A DNA stretch of 64,000 bases. Source: Streptomyces aculeolatus. Lineage in GTDB: Bacteria; Actinomycetota; Actinomycetes; Streptomycetales; Streptomycetaceae. Every line of letters starts with the position of its first letter. Position 1 is the stretch's first letter. Below the pieces are notes generated by a model, which was given only the letters and a program-made list of their open reading frames with translations, searched no databases and had not been told where the DNA came from. Both the position numbers and the translations under genes were made by a program. Positions 38,533 through 46,311 of this stretch are shown here, one piece after another. The DNA is taken from assembly GCF_020400605.1 (NCBI RefSeq), contig NZ_JAINRD010000002.1, positions 186,001 through 250,000 of the forward strand, given 5' to 3'.

Positions 38533-40043
38533 GGCGCCTGCCTCCGGTGGGTGTCGTGCGGCAGCGTCTTGGCCCGCCGGTCCGGCGGCGGCTTGCCGTC
38601 CCAGGACAACTCGTCCGGTACGAAGCCCTCGGCACCGCCCAGCGCCCCGTGCACGCGCTCCAGCAGCGCCTCGGTGGCGTCGCACACCGGCTCGTCCTGC
38701 GGCGCGTACAGCGTCACGTCCGGCTCGCCGTCCACGTGGTAGACGAGGAGGGGCGTGCCGTCGTCCTCGCTGGCGACGGTCGTCTCGTACGTCGCCCCGG
38801 TCGGCCGCGTGAAATGCAGCCGGAAGCTGCCGCCCTCGTCCTCCCCGCCCTCGAAGGCGAAGCCCTCGCCGGTCATGGCGTCCCGGAGCGCCTCGACCAG
38901 GTCGCGGCGCCGCTGGTAGGCCAGTTCGAGTTCGTCCAGCCGGCGTTCCGCGTCGGGCAGCAGGCCCTCGACCTCGGCGACGGCCGCCAGCGCGACGGAC
39001 GCCGACCGCGCGGCGAGCGCCGCGGTGGCCCTGCCCAGGGCGTCGCCGATCTCGTCACCGATCCCGGGGTCGCCCAGCTCGGCGGCGGTGTCCACGACAC
39101 CCTGCGCCGGGGCGCGGACGGCGCCGAGGCGCTCCCCGGCCTCCGCGAGCGCCAGTTCCAGTGCGGCCACGCGCGCGCGTTCCGCCTCCTCGGCGCGTTC
39201 CCGTTCGGCCGCCGCCGCCCGCGCGCGCTCCGCCTCCTCGGCGGCGGCCGCCGCCTCGGCCGACTCCTGCCGCGCCGCCTCGGCCGCCTCCCGCTGCCGC
39301 GCCTCGGCCGACTCCCGCCGCGCGGCCTCCCGCACCTGCGCGACCACCGACGCGTGCCGGGCGAGGGCGTGTTCCACCGTGCCGCGCAGCGCCTCGAAGC
39401 GGACCTGCCGGTCCGGCGCCGCCGCCGCGCGGAGCTGGTCGAGCAGTTCGGTGCAGCGCCGGTGGCCGTCCGGGTCGAGGGCGGCGCCGTCCGTACCGAC
39501 CGCCGAGAGGCGGCGCTCCAGGCCCGCGAGCACCGTGGCGCTGTCCTGCGGGCCGTCCCCGGTGGCCGCCGGGGACAGGTTCACGACCCGGTCGCGCAGC
39601 TCCTCCACCGCGCCGCCGAGCCGCTCGCCGCCTGCCGCCCGCTCCCGCAGACGGGCCAACTGCCCTTCCAGGGCCTCGACCCCGGCGCCGGCGCCGGCAC
39701 CCGACCGCCGGGCCCCGGCGAGGAGGTCCCGTACCTCGTCGAGACCCCGCTCGTCGACCCGCCCCTGCTCGGCGCGTGCCCGCGCCACCGCCGCGTCGCG
39801 CTCCGCGGCCCGGCCGGCGGCCCGCTCCGCCTCCTTGCGGGCGAGTTCGGCCCGGCGCCGCTCCGCCTCGGCGCGGGCCCGCTCCCGGCGCGCGGCCGCC
39901 TCCCGGGCGAGCCGGGCACGCTCGGCGGCCCGCCGCTTCTCCCGGGCGCGGCGCTGCTCCTCGCGGCGCCGGCGCTGCGCCGCCTCCCGGGCCGCGTACG
40001 CGGCGCCCATGCGGACGGTGCTGTACTTCGGCGATCCGCTCAT
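38529..40043 (-). CDS. Long coiled-coil protein, 504 aa
   Basis: The first 110 residues are almost pure Ala/Arg/Glu heptads (AREAAQRRRREEQRRAREKR, then AAERARLAREAAARRERARA), and a second such stretch spans about 230-320 (AARRESAEARQREAAEAARQ). A globular C-terminal domain of about 130 residues follows: GEGFAFEGGEDEGGSFRLHF, GATYETTVASEDDGTPLLVY and the acidic PDVTLYAPQDEPVCD. ATG at 40043 overlaps the radical-SAM-type stop. It looks like a structural or scaffold subunit for the AAA+ protein; no enzyme motif. Confidence 0.75.
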   Translation of the reverse strand: MSGSPKYSTVRMGAAYAAREAAQRRRREEQRRAREKRRAAERARLAREAAARRERARAEAERRRAELARKEAERAAGRAAERDAAVARARAEQGRVDERGLDEVRDLLAGARRSGAGAGAGVEALEGQLARLRERAAGGERLGGAVEELRDRVVNLSPAATGDGPQDSATVLAGLERRLSAVGTDGAALDPDGHRRCTELLDQLRAAAAPDRQVRFEALRGTVEHALARHASVVAQVREAARRESAEARQREAAEAARQESAEAAAAAEEAERARAAAAERERAEEAERARVAALELALAEAGERLGAVRAPAQGVVDTAAELGDPGIGDEIGDALGRATAALAARSASVALAAVAEVEGLLPDAERRLDELELAYQRRRDLVEALRDAMTGEGFAFEGGEDEGGSFRLHFTRPTGATYETTVASEDDGTPLLVYHVDGEPDVTLYAPQDEPVCDATEALLERVHGALGGAEGFVPDELSWDGKPPPDRRAKTLPHDTHRRQAP

Positions 40044-40684
40044 CGTTCCCTCCGCGCTTCGGTGCGCAGCACGAATCCCCGCGCCGCGAGCTGGTCTTCG
40101 AGTCCCTCGCGGAAGCCGGGTGCGGGCGGCACCCCGGCCCACGAGACCGCGCCGTCCGGGTCGACGGACAGCTCGATCCCCGCGGTCGTGTCCGGTTCCG
40201 CCAGCGCCCGGGCGTACCGGTCGGTGAGCGGGACGAGCCGCTGGTTGGCCGAGCCGCGCCAGCGCAGGCTGCCGTGCCGGGCCGCGACGTACGGCCCGTC
40301 GACCAGCAGGTCCAGCCGGTCGAGCAGGGCGCGCCGGTCGGGGCCGCCGCGGCGCAGCGCCTCGTACCGGAAGCCCGAGTACGCCATCGCGCCGAAGTCC
40401 GGTCGCCTGGCGCGTACCGCGTCGAGCAGCGCGGCAAGGGCGCCGGCCTGGCTGAAGGGCTCGCCGCCGGAGAGGGTCACGCCCTCGATGCCGTCCAGCG
40501 CGCAGAGCCAGTCGGCGAGTCCGGCGACCGTCCGGGTGGTGCCGCCCTCGAACGGCAGGGTCTCCGCGGCCACGCAGCCCCGGCAGCGCAGCGGGCAGCC
40601 CTGGACCCAGACGACCGCGCGCGTGCCGGGGCCGAGGACCGTGCAGCGGTCCAGGGTGCGGGCGACGGAGAGCCGGCCGGTCAC
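40040..40684 (-). CDS. Radical-SAM-type iron-sulfur protein (NrdG-like)
   Basis: 214 residues with the cluster motif WVQGCPLRCRGC (Cys-x3-Cys-x2-Cys, near residue 30), then GVTLSGGEPFSQAGALAALL near 75, the GGE loop that holds the SAM amino group, and LLVDGPYVAA near 125. The length and layout match activase-like small radical-SAM proteins, such as NrdG and PflA. No glycyl-radical enzyme is nearby, so its target is presumably a protein of this locus. GTG at 40684 overlaps the kinase stop. Confidence 0.82.
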   Translation of the reverse strand: MTGRLSVARTLDRCTVLGPGTRAVVWVQGCPLRCRGCVAAETLPFEGGTTRTVAGLADWLCALDGIEGVTLSGGEPFSQAGALAALLDAVRARRPDFGAMAYSGFRYEALRRGGPDRRALLDRLDLLVDGPYVAARHGSLRWRGSANQRLVPLTDRYARALAEPDTTAGIELSVDPDGAVSWAGVPPAPGFREGLEDQLAARGFVLRTEARRER

Positions 40685-41736
40685 GCTTCCTCCCGCGGCT
40701 CTGGCGGGTAGCTGTCGCAGCCCCGGCCGGCCTGGTCGCACCACGGGCACCAGGGCCGCTCCACGGTGTGGACGTGCCGGTCGTTCGCCGCGCACACCTT
40801 CAGCCGCCCGGGGGCCAGTTCCGCGGCGAGCAGCCCGGCCCACCCGGCCGCCTGCGGCCGGCTCCCCGCGCCGGCGAACGCCGCCCGGAAGCCCTCGGCG
40901 AGCGGTCTCGGCAGCAGGTCGGCGGGCGGCACCGAGCGGGGCAGCAGCACCGACGTGCGGTCGAGGAGCCGGCAGCGGCCGTGCACCACGTTGTCGTCGT
41001 ACGACACGTAGTCGCCGCCCTCCGCCGGGTGGCCCGCGAACGGGTGCAGGCCGGCCACGAGCAACTGGTGGACCAGGACGGCCAGCGCGAAGTCGTCCGA
41101 CGCGCTGTCCGGCGGGGTACCGGGCGGGACGCCGATCCGCTCCGGGGCGGTGTAGCCGGGGGTGCGCATCCGGCCGGCGAAGGTGTCGGGGCCGTCGGTG
41201 AACTGCCAGGAGTCGACGTCGGCCATGCCCACCCGGCCGGTCCCGTCGACCCAGAGGTTGTCGGGCTTGAGGTCGCCCACCACATAGCCCTCGGCGTGCA
41301 CCTGGGCCAGCAGCCGGGCCAGGGCCAGGGCGGCGCGCAGGGCGGTCGCCCAGGTCGCCCCGGGGAGGAGCGCCCGGCGGACGTGCGGGTCGAGGAGGTG
41401 GCCGAACGGCTGGTAGGCGTGGCGCATGTCGGTCATCACGTAGCCGTCGACGCGCTCCGGGTCGCCACCGGCCGTACGGATCGGCACCAGCGGCCAGGAC
41501 AGCCGGACCGGCGTGCCGGAGAGCAGCACGACGGTGCGCGGTTCGCGGCGCTGGCGGACGAGGCGGGCCACCCGGCGCCGGAACGCCTCGGGGTCGGGCG
41601 GATCCGGGACGAGCTTCGCGACGAGCGGGCGGGTGTCGTCGACGCCGTACACGAAACCCTCGGAGCCGCTGCCGATCTGCTCGGTGAGCCGCCAGGTGCG
41701 CCCGTTCCCGGACACCACGGTGAGTGCCACGGTCAC
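40681..41736 (-). CDS. Ser/Thr protein-kinase-like protein with Cys/His tail
   Basis: 351 residues: Gly loop EQIGSGSEGFVYGV, Lys in RPLVAKLVPDP near residue 45, the catalytic loop VVGDLKPDNLWVD near 165 (Gly-Asp in place of Arg-Asp or His-Arg-Asp), DVDSW in place of DFG, and the activation region RTPGYTAPERIG near 205. The C-terminal tail CAANDRHVHTVERPWCPWCD may bind zinc. The catalytic Asp, the Asn and the metal Asp remain, so activity is likely. It and the PP2C phosphatase encoded next to it form a reversible pair that probably gates the locus. GTG at 41736 overlaps the PP2C stop. Confidence 0.85.
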   Translation of the reverse strand: MTVALTVVSGNGRTWRLTEQIGSGSEGFVYGVDDTRPLVAKLVPDPPDPEAFRRRVARLVRQRREPRTVVLLSGTPVRLSWPLVPIRTAGGDPERVDGYVMTDMRHAYQPFGHLLDPHVRRALLPGATWATALRAALALARLLAQVHAEGYVVGDLKPDNLWVDGTGRVGMADVDSWQFTDGPDTFAGRMRTPGYTAPERIGVPPGTPPDSASDDFALAVLVHQLLVAGLHPFAGHPAEGGDYVSYDDNVVHGRCRLLDRTSVLLPRSVPPADLLPRPLAEGFRAAFAGAGSRPQAAGWAGLLAAELAPGRLKVCAANDRHVHTVERPWCPWCDQAGRGCDSYPPEPREEA

Positions 41737-42539
41737 CCCTCTCCCGCGAGGGCGCACAGCAGCGTCAGGTCGTCGCCGGTCCTGGCGGCGTCGGGTCCGG
41801 AGAGCAGCCGGCGCAGCGGCTCGGCGTCCCCGCCGGACGCGCGCAGGGACGCCGCCACGCCGGCGAAGAAGCCCGCGGCGGGCAGCGGTCCGGCCTCGGG
41901 CGGCAGCCCGTGGACGGACGGGTGGTCGAGGGCGAGCGCGGCCAGGCCGTCGGTGGCCAGGAAGACGCCGCCGAGTTCCGGTTCCCAGACGGTGAACGTA
42001 CGGACCCGCAGGGCCGCGCCGGGGGAGGAGAGGAAGGGGGCGGGGCCGGCGGGCGGCGGGAGGACCAGGTGGCCGCGGTCGTCGCGGGTCAGCAGGGCGG
42101 CGAAGCCGTCGCCGACGGAGACGAAGGCGACCCAGGGCGGGGCGACGACCGCGGCGGTCAGCGTGGCCGCCAGCGCACCCGGGTCCGGCGGCGTCCGTTC
42201 CGGGGGCGTCCGCTCCGGGGGCGCCGCGCCCGTGTCCGCGGCCAGCACCCCCGCCACCGCCCGCAGATAGGCCTCGACCACCCGCTGCCCCCGCCCCGCG
42301 ATCCACCGGGTCCACCGCTCCGGCGCCGCCCCGGCGTCCGGTAAGTCCTGGACGAGCACGCGGCACGCCGCGTCGACGGCCAGGTGCGCGCCCAGCGCGC
42401 TGCGCTCCCTGCTGCCCGCGCCGTCGGACACCGCCAGCACCGCCGCGCCGCCCAGGTCGACCGCCTTGAACGCGTCCTGGCAGCCCTGCGCCGCGGCGAG
42501 GTGCGCGGTGCCCTGGACACAGGCGCCCGCGACGATCAC
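41733..42539 (-). CDS. PP2C-family protein phosphatase
   Basis: 268 residues. Metal-binding motifs of PP2C: AQGCQDAF near residue 20, AVLAVSDGAGSRERSALGAH near 37 (DGxG), VSVGDGFAAL near 145, GVFLATDGLAAL near 192 and GDDLTLLCALAG at the end. Both key aspartates are present, so it should be active. It probably reverses the adjacent kinase. GTG at 42539 overlaps the vWA stop; its own stop overlaps the kinase start. Confidence 0.87.
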   Translation of the reverse strand: MIVAGACVQGTAHLAAAQGCQDAFKAVDLGGAAVLAVSDGAGSRERSALGAHLAVDAACRVLVQDLPDAGAAPERWTRWIAGRGQRVVEAYLRAVAGVLAADTGAAPPERTPPERTPPDPGALAATLTAAVVAPPWVAFVSVGDGFAALLTRDDRGHLVLPPPAGPAPFLSSPGAALRVRTFTVWEPELGGVFLATDGLAALALDHPSVHGLPPEAGPLPAAGFFAGVAASLRASGGDAEPLRRLLSGPDAARTGDDLTLLCALAGEG

Positions 42540-43306
42540 AGCAGGTCCCTCTCCAGCCTCTCCATCCGCGCCTGCTTCGCGGCGCGTTCCTCGATCTGCG
42601 CGTGGATGACGTCCGCCGCCAGGTCCGGGCTGCTGTCGTCGGTGCTGTGGAAGAACAGGTCGATGATCCGGCCGAAGTCCAGGTGCGCCAGCGAGGACGT
42701 GGCCTTCGGCGCGAGGACCCGGAGCGTCGGCAGGTCCGCGTCGCGCACCCCGATCACCTGGAACACCCACTCCCGGTCCTCCTCGCCCCTGCGCACCTTC
42801 GCCGCGGTGTCCGCCAGGGCGGGCGTGTCCAGCGGGCGGCCCTGCGCGTCGCTCGGCGCACCGTCGGTAAGGACCCAGACGAAGGGGCGCCGGACGGGCA
42901 CCCGTTGCTGCTGGAGGGTGCGGTGGCGGGAGCGGACCAGGCCGAGTGCCGCCTCCACGGCGTCCGTCAGCCGGGTCAGGCCGCCGGCCCGCAGAGTGGG
43001 CGGGCGCAGTTCGCGTACGGGCACGAAGACCCGGTCCGCGTCGGCCTCCTCGACGGGGACGAGGCGGCCGGGGCCGGGGTCGTGGACCCGTACCTCCGAG
43101 TCGAAGGTGATGAGGCAGACCTCCATCCGGGTGCGCAGCCGCTCCCGGGCCCTGATCCCGTCGAACCAGCGGGCCAGCGCCTCGTTCAGCTCGTCGATCC
43201 GCGGGTGCTCCACGGGCCGGCCCATGGACGCGGAGGTGTCGAGCAGGAGGACGACGGGCTGCCGCTCCCCGTACCCCTGGCCGAGTTCGATGCCCTCCAG
43301 GCTCAT
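42536..43306 (-). CDS. von Willebrand factor A domain protein
   Basis: 256 residues. MIDAS motif VVLLLDTSASMGRP (Asp-x-Ser-x-Ser near residue 24), Thr of the site in GGLTRLTDAVEAAL, and WVLTDGAPSDAQG (Asp near 150). The C-terminal region (HLDFGRIIDLFFHSTDDSSP, then VIHAQIEERAAKQARMERLE) is helical. vWA proteins in such loci partner with the AAA+ or MoxR ATPase. ATG at 43306 overlaps the small gene's stop. Confidence 0.85.
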   Translation of the reverse strand: MSLEGIELGQGYGERQPVVLLLDTSASMGRPVEHPRIDELNEALARWFDGIRARERLRTRMEVCLITFDSEVRVHDPGPGRLVPVEEADADRVFVPVRELRPPTLRAGGLTRLTDAVEAALGLVRSRHRTLQQQRVPVRRPFVWVLTDGAPSDAQGRPLDTPALADTAAKVRRGEEDREWVFQVIGVRDADLPTLRVLAPKATSSLAHLDFGRIIDLFFHSTDDSSPDLAADVIHAQIEERAAKQARMERLERDLL

Positions 43307-43515
43307 CCGGCCTCCGTCTCCGGGCCGGCGTGCGCCGCCAGCCGCTGCTCGGCGGGGTCCAGGCGCACGGTGACGGCCGTACCCGGCGGCACTCCGGCCG
43401 GCTCGGGACGCATCCGTAACAGGACGCCCTCGACGAGTACGTACGCGTCCGGAGCGGGCCAGGTCACCGTGCGACCCGCGCGGCCGTCCGCCCACCCCGC
43501 CATCCCCCTGGTCAT
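43303..43515 (-). CDS. Small first-gene protein of the conflict core, 70 aa
   Basis: ATG at 43515; its stop makes an ATGA overlap with the vWA start, which supports it as a real gene. Beta-rich sequence (RTVTWPAPDAYVLVEGVLLR, then AGVPPGTAVTVRLDPAEQRL). No ribosome binding site; a -10-like TAGCGT lies 6 bases upstream, so it may be translated from a leaderless message. No recognised family. Confidence 0.6.
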   Translation of the reverse strand: MTRGMAGWADGRAGRTVTWPAPDAYVLVEGVLLRMRPEPAGVPPGTAVTVRLDPAEQRLAAHAGPETEAG

Positions 43516-43521
43516 GCGACC

Positions 43522-43552
43522 ACGCTAGGGCGCTTCGCCACCGACATGTCTG
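43522..43552 (-). promoter_or_regulatory. Possible leaderless promoter of the conflict core
   Basis: On the minus strand: CAGACA (43552-43547), 19 bases, TAGCGT (43527-43522), then 6 bases to the ATG at 43515. The spacing from -10 to ATG equals that of the phage repressor's leaderless promoter. The -35 match is weak, so this is tentative. It lies in the 143-base gap after the macro-domain gene, so the core could also be read from upstream. Confidence 0.35.
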
Positions 43553-43658
43553 GTCCTTACGAGAATTGACGCACCGTCGAGACAACGGACCGACCGGCGC
43601 ACGGGCCGCCCGGGCGGAGGTTCCCCCCGGCGTCCGCCGGAGCGGCCCGCACATCCAG

Positions 43659-44759
43659 TCAAGCGGACCCGCCGGGCGCCGATCGGTCGCCCCCTGGGCG
43701 GGTCCTGGACGCGACCAGCTCCACCACGCGGGCGGCCTCGGGGTCGCGGACGACGATGTGCACGTCCCAGGGCGCCCCGCGGGCCAGTTCCGCCTCGACG
43801 GCGCTCCACAGGGCGGTGGCGCTCACCCGGTACGGGAGCCCGCCGCGGCCCGAGCCGAGGAGGGCGAAGCACACCGAGGCGAGCGGCGGCGCGAACCGGT
43901 CGTGCTCCTCGGCCAGCAGCCCGATCGCGCGCGAGGCCGCGCGTGTGACGTCGGTGGGCAGCACGTCGTAGTCGTTGGTCCCGGCCCGGGGCCGGGCCAC
44001 GGCGGCGTGGTAGATGCGCCGTACGCCCTGCTCGGCCATGGCGCCCGAGCCCGTCGCCGCCACCGTCCCGGGGAGCACCGGGCGGCCCGACGTGCCGTGC
44101 TGCGCCGTCCACTTGCGCAGCTCGTCGTGGACCGGGTCGTCCAGCAGGTCGCCGGTCACCCCGCGCACGGACGCGGCGCGGCGCAGCGAGGCGGAGACCG
44201 AGGACTTGTACGGCTCGGGCAGCGCGAAGTACGTGTTGGCGGGCGCCACCACCACGTCCACGTCCCGCAGCAGTTCGACGGGGTGCACGTGGAGCGTGAG
44301 GCGTACGGACCGGTCGCCCGCCAGGACCTCCAGGGCGCGGTGGGTGCCGGCCTCCCACTCGGTCGCGGCCGGCTCGCCGCCGCCCTCCGCCAGCTCCACT
44401 ATGTACCCGGCCACCTGCTCCAGCACCATCACCTCGTGGTGCTTGCGGAACCGCTCCTCGCTCACCCGGTACACCTCGGCCGCGCGCGCCCGGCGGGAGG
44501 ACGCCGGCCAGTCCCGCGTGCCCTGGGCCAGCCCCAGTGTGTACTCGGCGGCGGTGCGCAGCGTGCCCGCGTCGAGCCGCTCGACGGCGCGGCGCAGCAG
44601 CGCCTCCACGGCGCCCTCGCGGGTGCGGGCGGTCACGGCACGGGCGGCGGCGGCCTCCAGGGAGGGCAGCTCGCGGCCCCGTAAGCGCAGCAGTCCGGCA
44701 CGGCGGACGGCCCGCAGGTCCACCAGGACTGACGCGGTGTCAAGGAGCGGCGGTGCCAT
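43659..44759 (-). CDS. Macro-domain protein with N-terminal helical domain
   Basis: 366 residues. The first 140 are helical (LRTAAEYTLGLAQGTRDWPA, RAAEVYRVSEERFRKHHEVM), resembling N-terminal regions fused to varied effector domains in Streptomyces (from memory). From about 160 a macro domain follows: DVDVVVAPANTYFALPEPYK (the Asn that contacts ADP-ribose), GTSGRPVLPGTVAATGSGAM, GVRRIYHAAVARPRAG and SVCFALLGSGRGGLPYRVSA (the phosphate-binding GxG loop). Macro domains bind or hydrolyse ADP-ribose derivatives. It sits 59 bases downstream of a RES toxin gene on the same strand, a plausible functional pair. Confidence 0.78.
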   Translation of the reverse strand: MAPPLLDTASVLVDLRAVRRAGLLRLRGRELPSLEAAAARAVTARTREGAVEALLRRAVERLDAGTLRTAAEYTLGLAQGTRDWPASSRRARAAEVYRVSEERFRKHHEVMVLEQVAGYIVELAEGGGEPAATEWEAGTHRALEVLAGDRSVRLTLHVHPVELLRDVDVVVAPANTYFALPEPYKSSVSASLRRAASVRGVTGDLLDDPVHDELRKWTAQHGTSGRPVLPGTVAATGSGAMAEQGVRRIYHAAVARPRAGTNDYDVLPTDVTRAASRAIGLLAEEHDRFAPPLASVCFALLGSGRGGLPYRVSATALWSAVEAELARGAPWDVHIVVRDPEAARVVELVASRTRPGGDRSAPGGSA

Positions 44760-44818
44760 CCGACTACCTTGTCACCACGGGCAGCGGGGGGACAAGCGGC
44801 GGGCGTACGCCTCCGGGG

Positions 44819-45493
44819 TCAGCGGTGCAGCGGCTCGCGGACCGCCGAACTGAGCAGCTCCAGTATCTGGTTGGTCTCCTTGATGCCGTCGGGGGAGCCG
44901 AGGTCGGGGATGTTGCGGTACGGCAGGGGTTCGAGCGGCCCCTCCGGGAGGTTCGCGCACCGGTCCCCGAAGAGCACCAGGGCCCGTCCGGACCGGTTGC
45001 GCTTCGAGTCCCAGACCATCCCGGCGGCCTCCGGCGCCTGGACCCTGATCTCCCGTGCCCAGCGCCGCGTTTCCGGGTAGCCTTCCGGCCCGCAGTCCAG
45101 CAGGCCGCTGTCCTGGCGGACGGCGGCGAGGGCCGCGCCCGTGCACAGCGAGACCAGCTTCAGCTCGCACCGGGTCCGCAGCACGCTCAGGGACCTGCCC
45201 CGCGCCCACGCCCACGGCACCAGCCGCATGTTGGTCTCCGGGTCGAAGCCGACCGAGCGCAGCAGGGTCTCGGCGAGCGCGGTCTCGGGCTCCTGCGCCG
45301 CGTAGAGGCAGGGGTACGGGTCCTCGGGGGTCCCGTCGAAGCGGCCGCCGACCCGGTCCTGCGGGTCGAACGGCTTGAACTCCCCGGGCGCGAACCGGGC
45401 CGGGTGCCTGCGCCACAGCTGCGTACCGGCGGGCAGGATCTCCCAGTGCGGGCGGAAGCGGTACGCGGAGGGCGGCACGGCGGCGTCGGGCAT
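44819..45493 (-). CDS. RES-domain protein (putative NAD-consuming toxin)
   Basis: 224 residues. RES signature: PAGTQLWRRHPARFAPGEFK near residue 20 (conserved Arg), GRFDGTPEDPYPCLYAAQEP near residue 50 (conserved Arg and Tyr) and ETALAETLLRSVGF (conserved Glu). RES proteins such as MbcT of Mycobacterium tuberculosis and Xre-RES toxins have an ADP-ribosyltransferase-like fold and deplete NAD+; MbcT is a NAD+ phosphorylase giving nicotinamide and ADP-ribose-1''-phosphate. Its start shares a base with the stop of an antitoxin-like gene, which sits just after a CHAT protease. Toxicity and chemistry here are inferred from family. Confidence 0.82.
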   Translation of the reverse strand: MPDAAVPPSAYRFRPHWEILPAGTQLWRRHPARFAPGEFKPFDPQDRVGGRFDGTPEDPYPCLYAAQEPETALAETLLRSVGFDPETNMRLVPWAWARGRSLSVLRTRCELKLVSLCTGAALAAVRQDSGLLDCGPEGYPETRRWAREIRVQAPEAAGMVWDSKRNRSGRALVLFGDRCANLPEGPLEPLPYRNIPDLGSPDGIKETNQILELLSSAVREPLHR

Positions 45494-46311
45494 CAGTCCG
45501 CCTCCACCAGGGCGAGGGCCGCGTCGACCAGGTCGCCGTCGGGCCGGACGCCGAGGAGCGCGGCGGGCGGGCCGCCGCCCAGCCAGGCGTTGGCGCCCAG
45601 CCACCAGTCGGCGGCCCCCCACGGGTCCGCGTCGGCGAGCAGCACGCGGTTGACTTCCAGGACGACCCCGTACGGCCCGCCGCCGGACCGGAACTGGAAC
45701 TCCGGGTAGCGCTCGCCGAGGTCGGGGTGGGCGAGGCGGATCAGTTCGGGCGGCGGCGTCGCGCCGCCGCAGCGGGCGCGGGCCTCGGCGGCGGAGAGGG
45801 CGGGCGCCCGCAGGAGCCGGCGCTCGGCCGCGGCGATGATCGCGGCGGTGTCGGGGGCGCGCTGCGGGGCGGGCGGGCCGCCGGGCCCGGGTGGGTCGCC
45901 GGGGCCCGGTCTGCCGGGGTCCGGTGCGCCGGCCGTGGCCGGTGTGCCGCCGGGGGCCGGCGGGTCCCGGGGGTCGCCGGGGCCGGGGTCCGGTGGGCCG
46001 GCCGCGAGCCGGGCCAGCAGGGCCCGCGAACGCAGCACGGCCTGCGGGCCGGCGGCGGCCGACCCCGTGAACCGGACGGAGTCCACCGCCGCCCGCGCCG
46101 GGTGGTCCCAGGCCAGGGGCAGCAGGCAGAGCCGTACGCCCTGGAAGGCCCGGCGCACGGCCCTGGCGTCGTCCGGCGGGGCGTCGGCCAGCGCCCGCAG
46201 CCGGGTGAGCAGCAGCGCGTACTCCTCGTCCGTCAGACCGGCGCGGATGCTGTCCAGGTGCTCTTCGACGAGGCCGAGGATCCTCTCCCCGCCGTCCTCA
46301 CCCGGCGTCAT
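45493..46311 (-). CDS. Xre/MbcA/ParS-like antitoxin with long N-terminal extension
   Basis: 272 residues. The last 90 match the toxin-binding region of Xre-RES antitoxins: ELIRLAHPDLGERYPEFQFR, PYGVVLEVNRVLLADADPWG, AADWWLGANAWLGGGPPAAL and LLGVRPDGDLVDAALALVEAD in short stretches, ending at the C-terminus that in this family plugs the toxin active site. The first 100 residues are helical; a Pro/Gly-rich linker (about 105-150) joins them. No clear HTH is seen. ATG at 46311 overlaps the CHAT stop, and the stop shares a base with the RES start. The exposed linker would be a natural target for the adjacent protease, which is inference. Confidence 0.75.
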   Translation of the reverse strand: MTPGEDGGERILGLVEEHLDSIRAGLTDEEYALLLTRLRALADAPPDDARAVRRAFQGVRLCLLPLAWDHPARAAVDSVRFTGSAAAGPQAVLRSRALLARLAAGPPDPGPGDPRDPPAPGGTPATAGAPDPGRPGPGDPPGPGGPPAPQRAPDTAAIIAAAERRLLRAPALSAAEARARCGGATPPPELIRLAHPDLGERYPEFQFRSGGGPYGVVLEVNRVLLADADPWGAADWWLGANAWLGGGPPAALLGVRPDGDLVDAALALVEAD

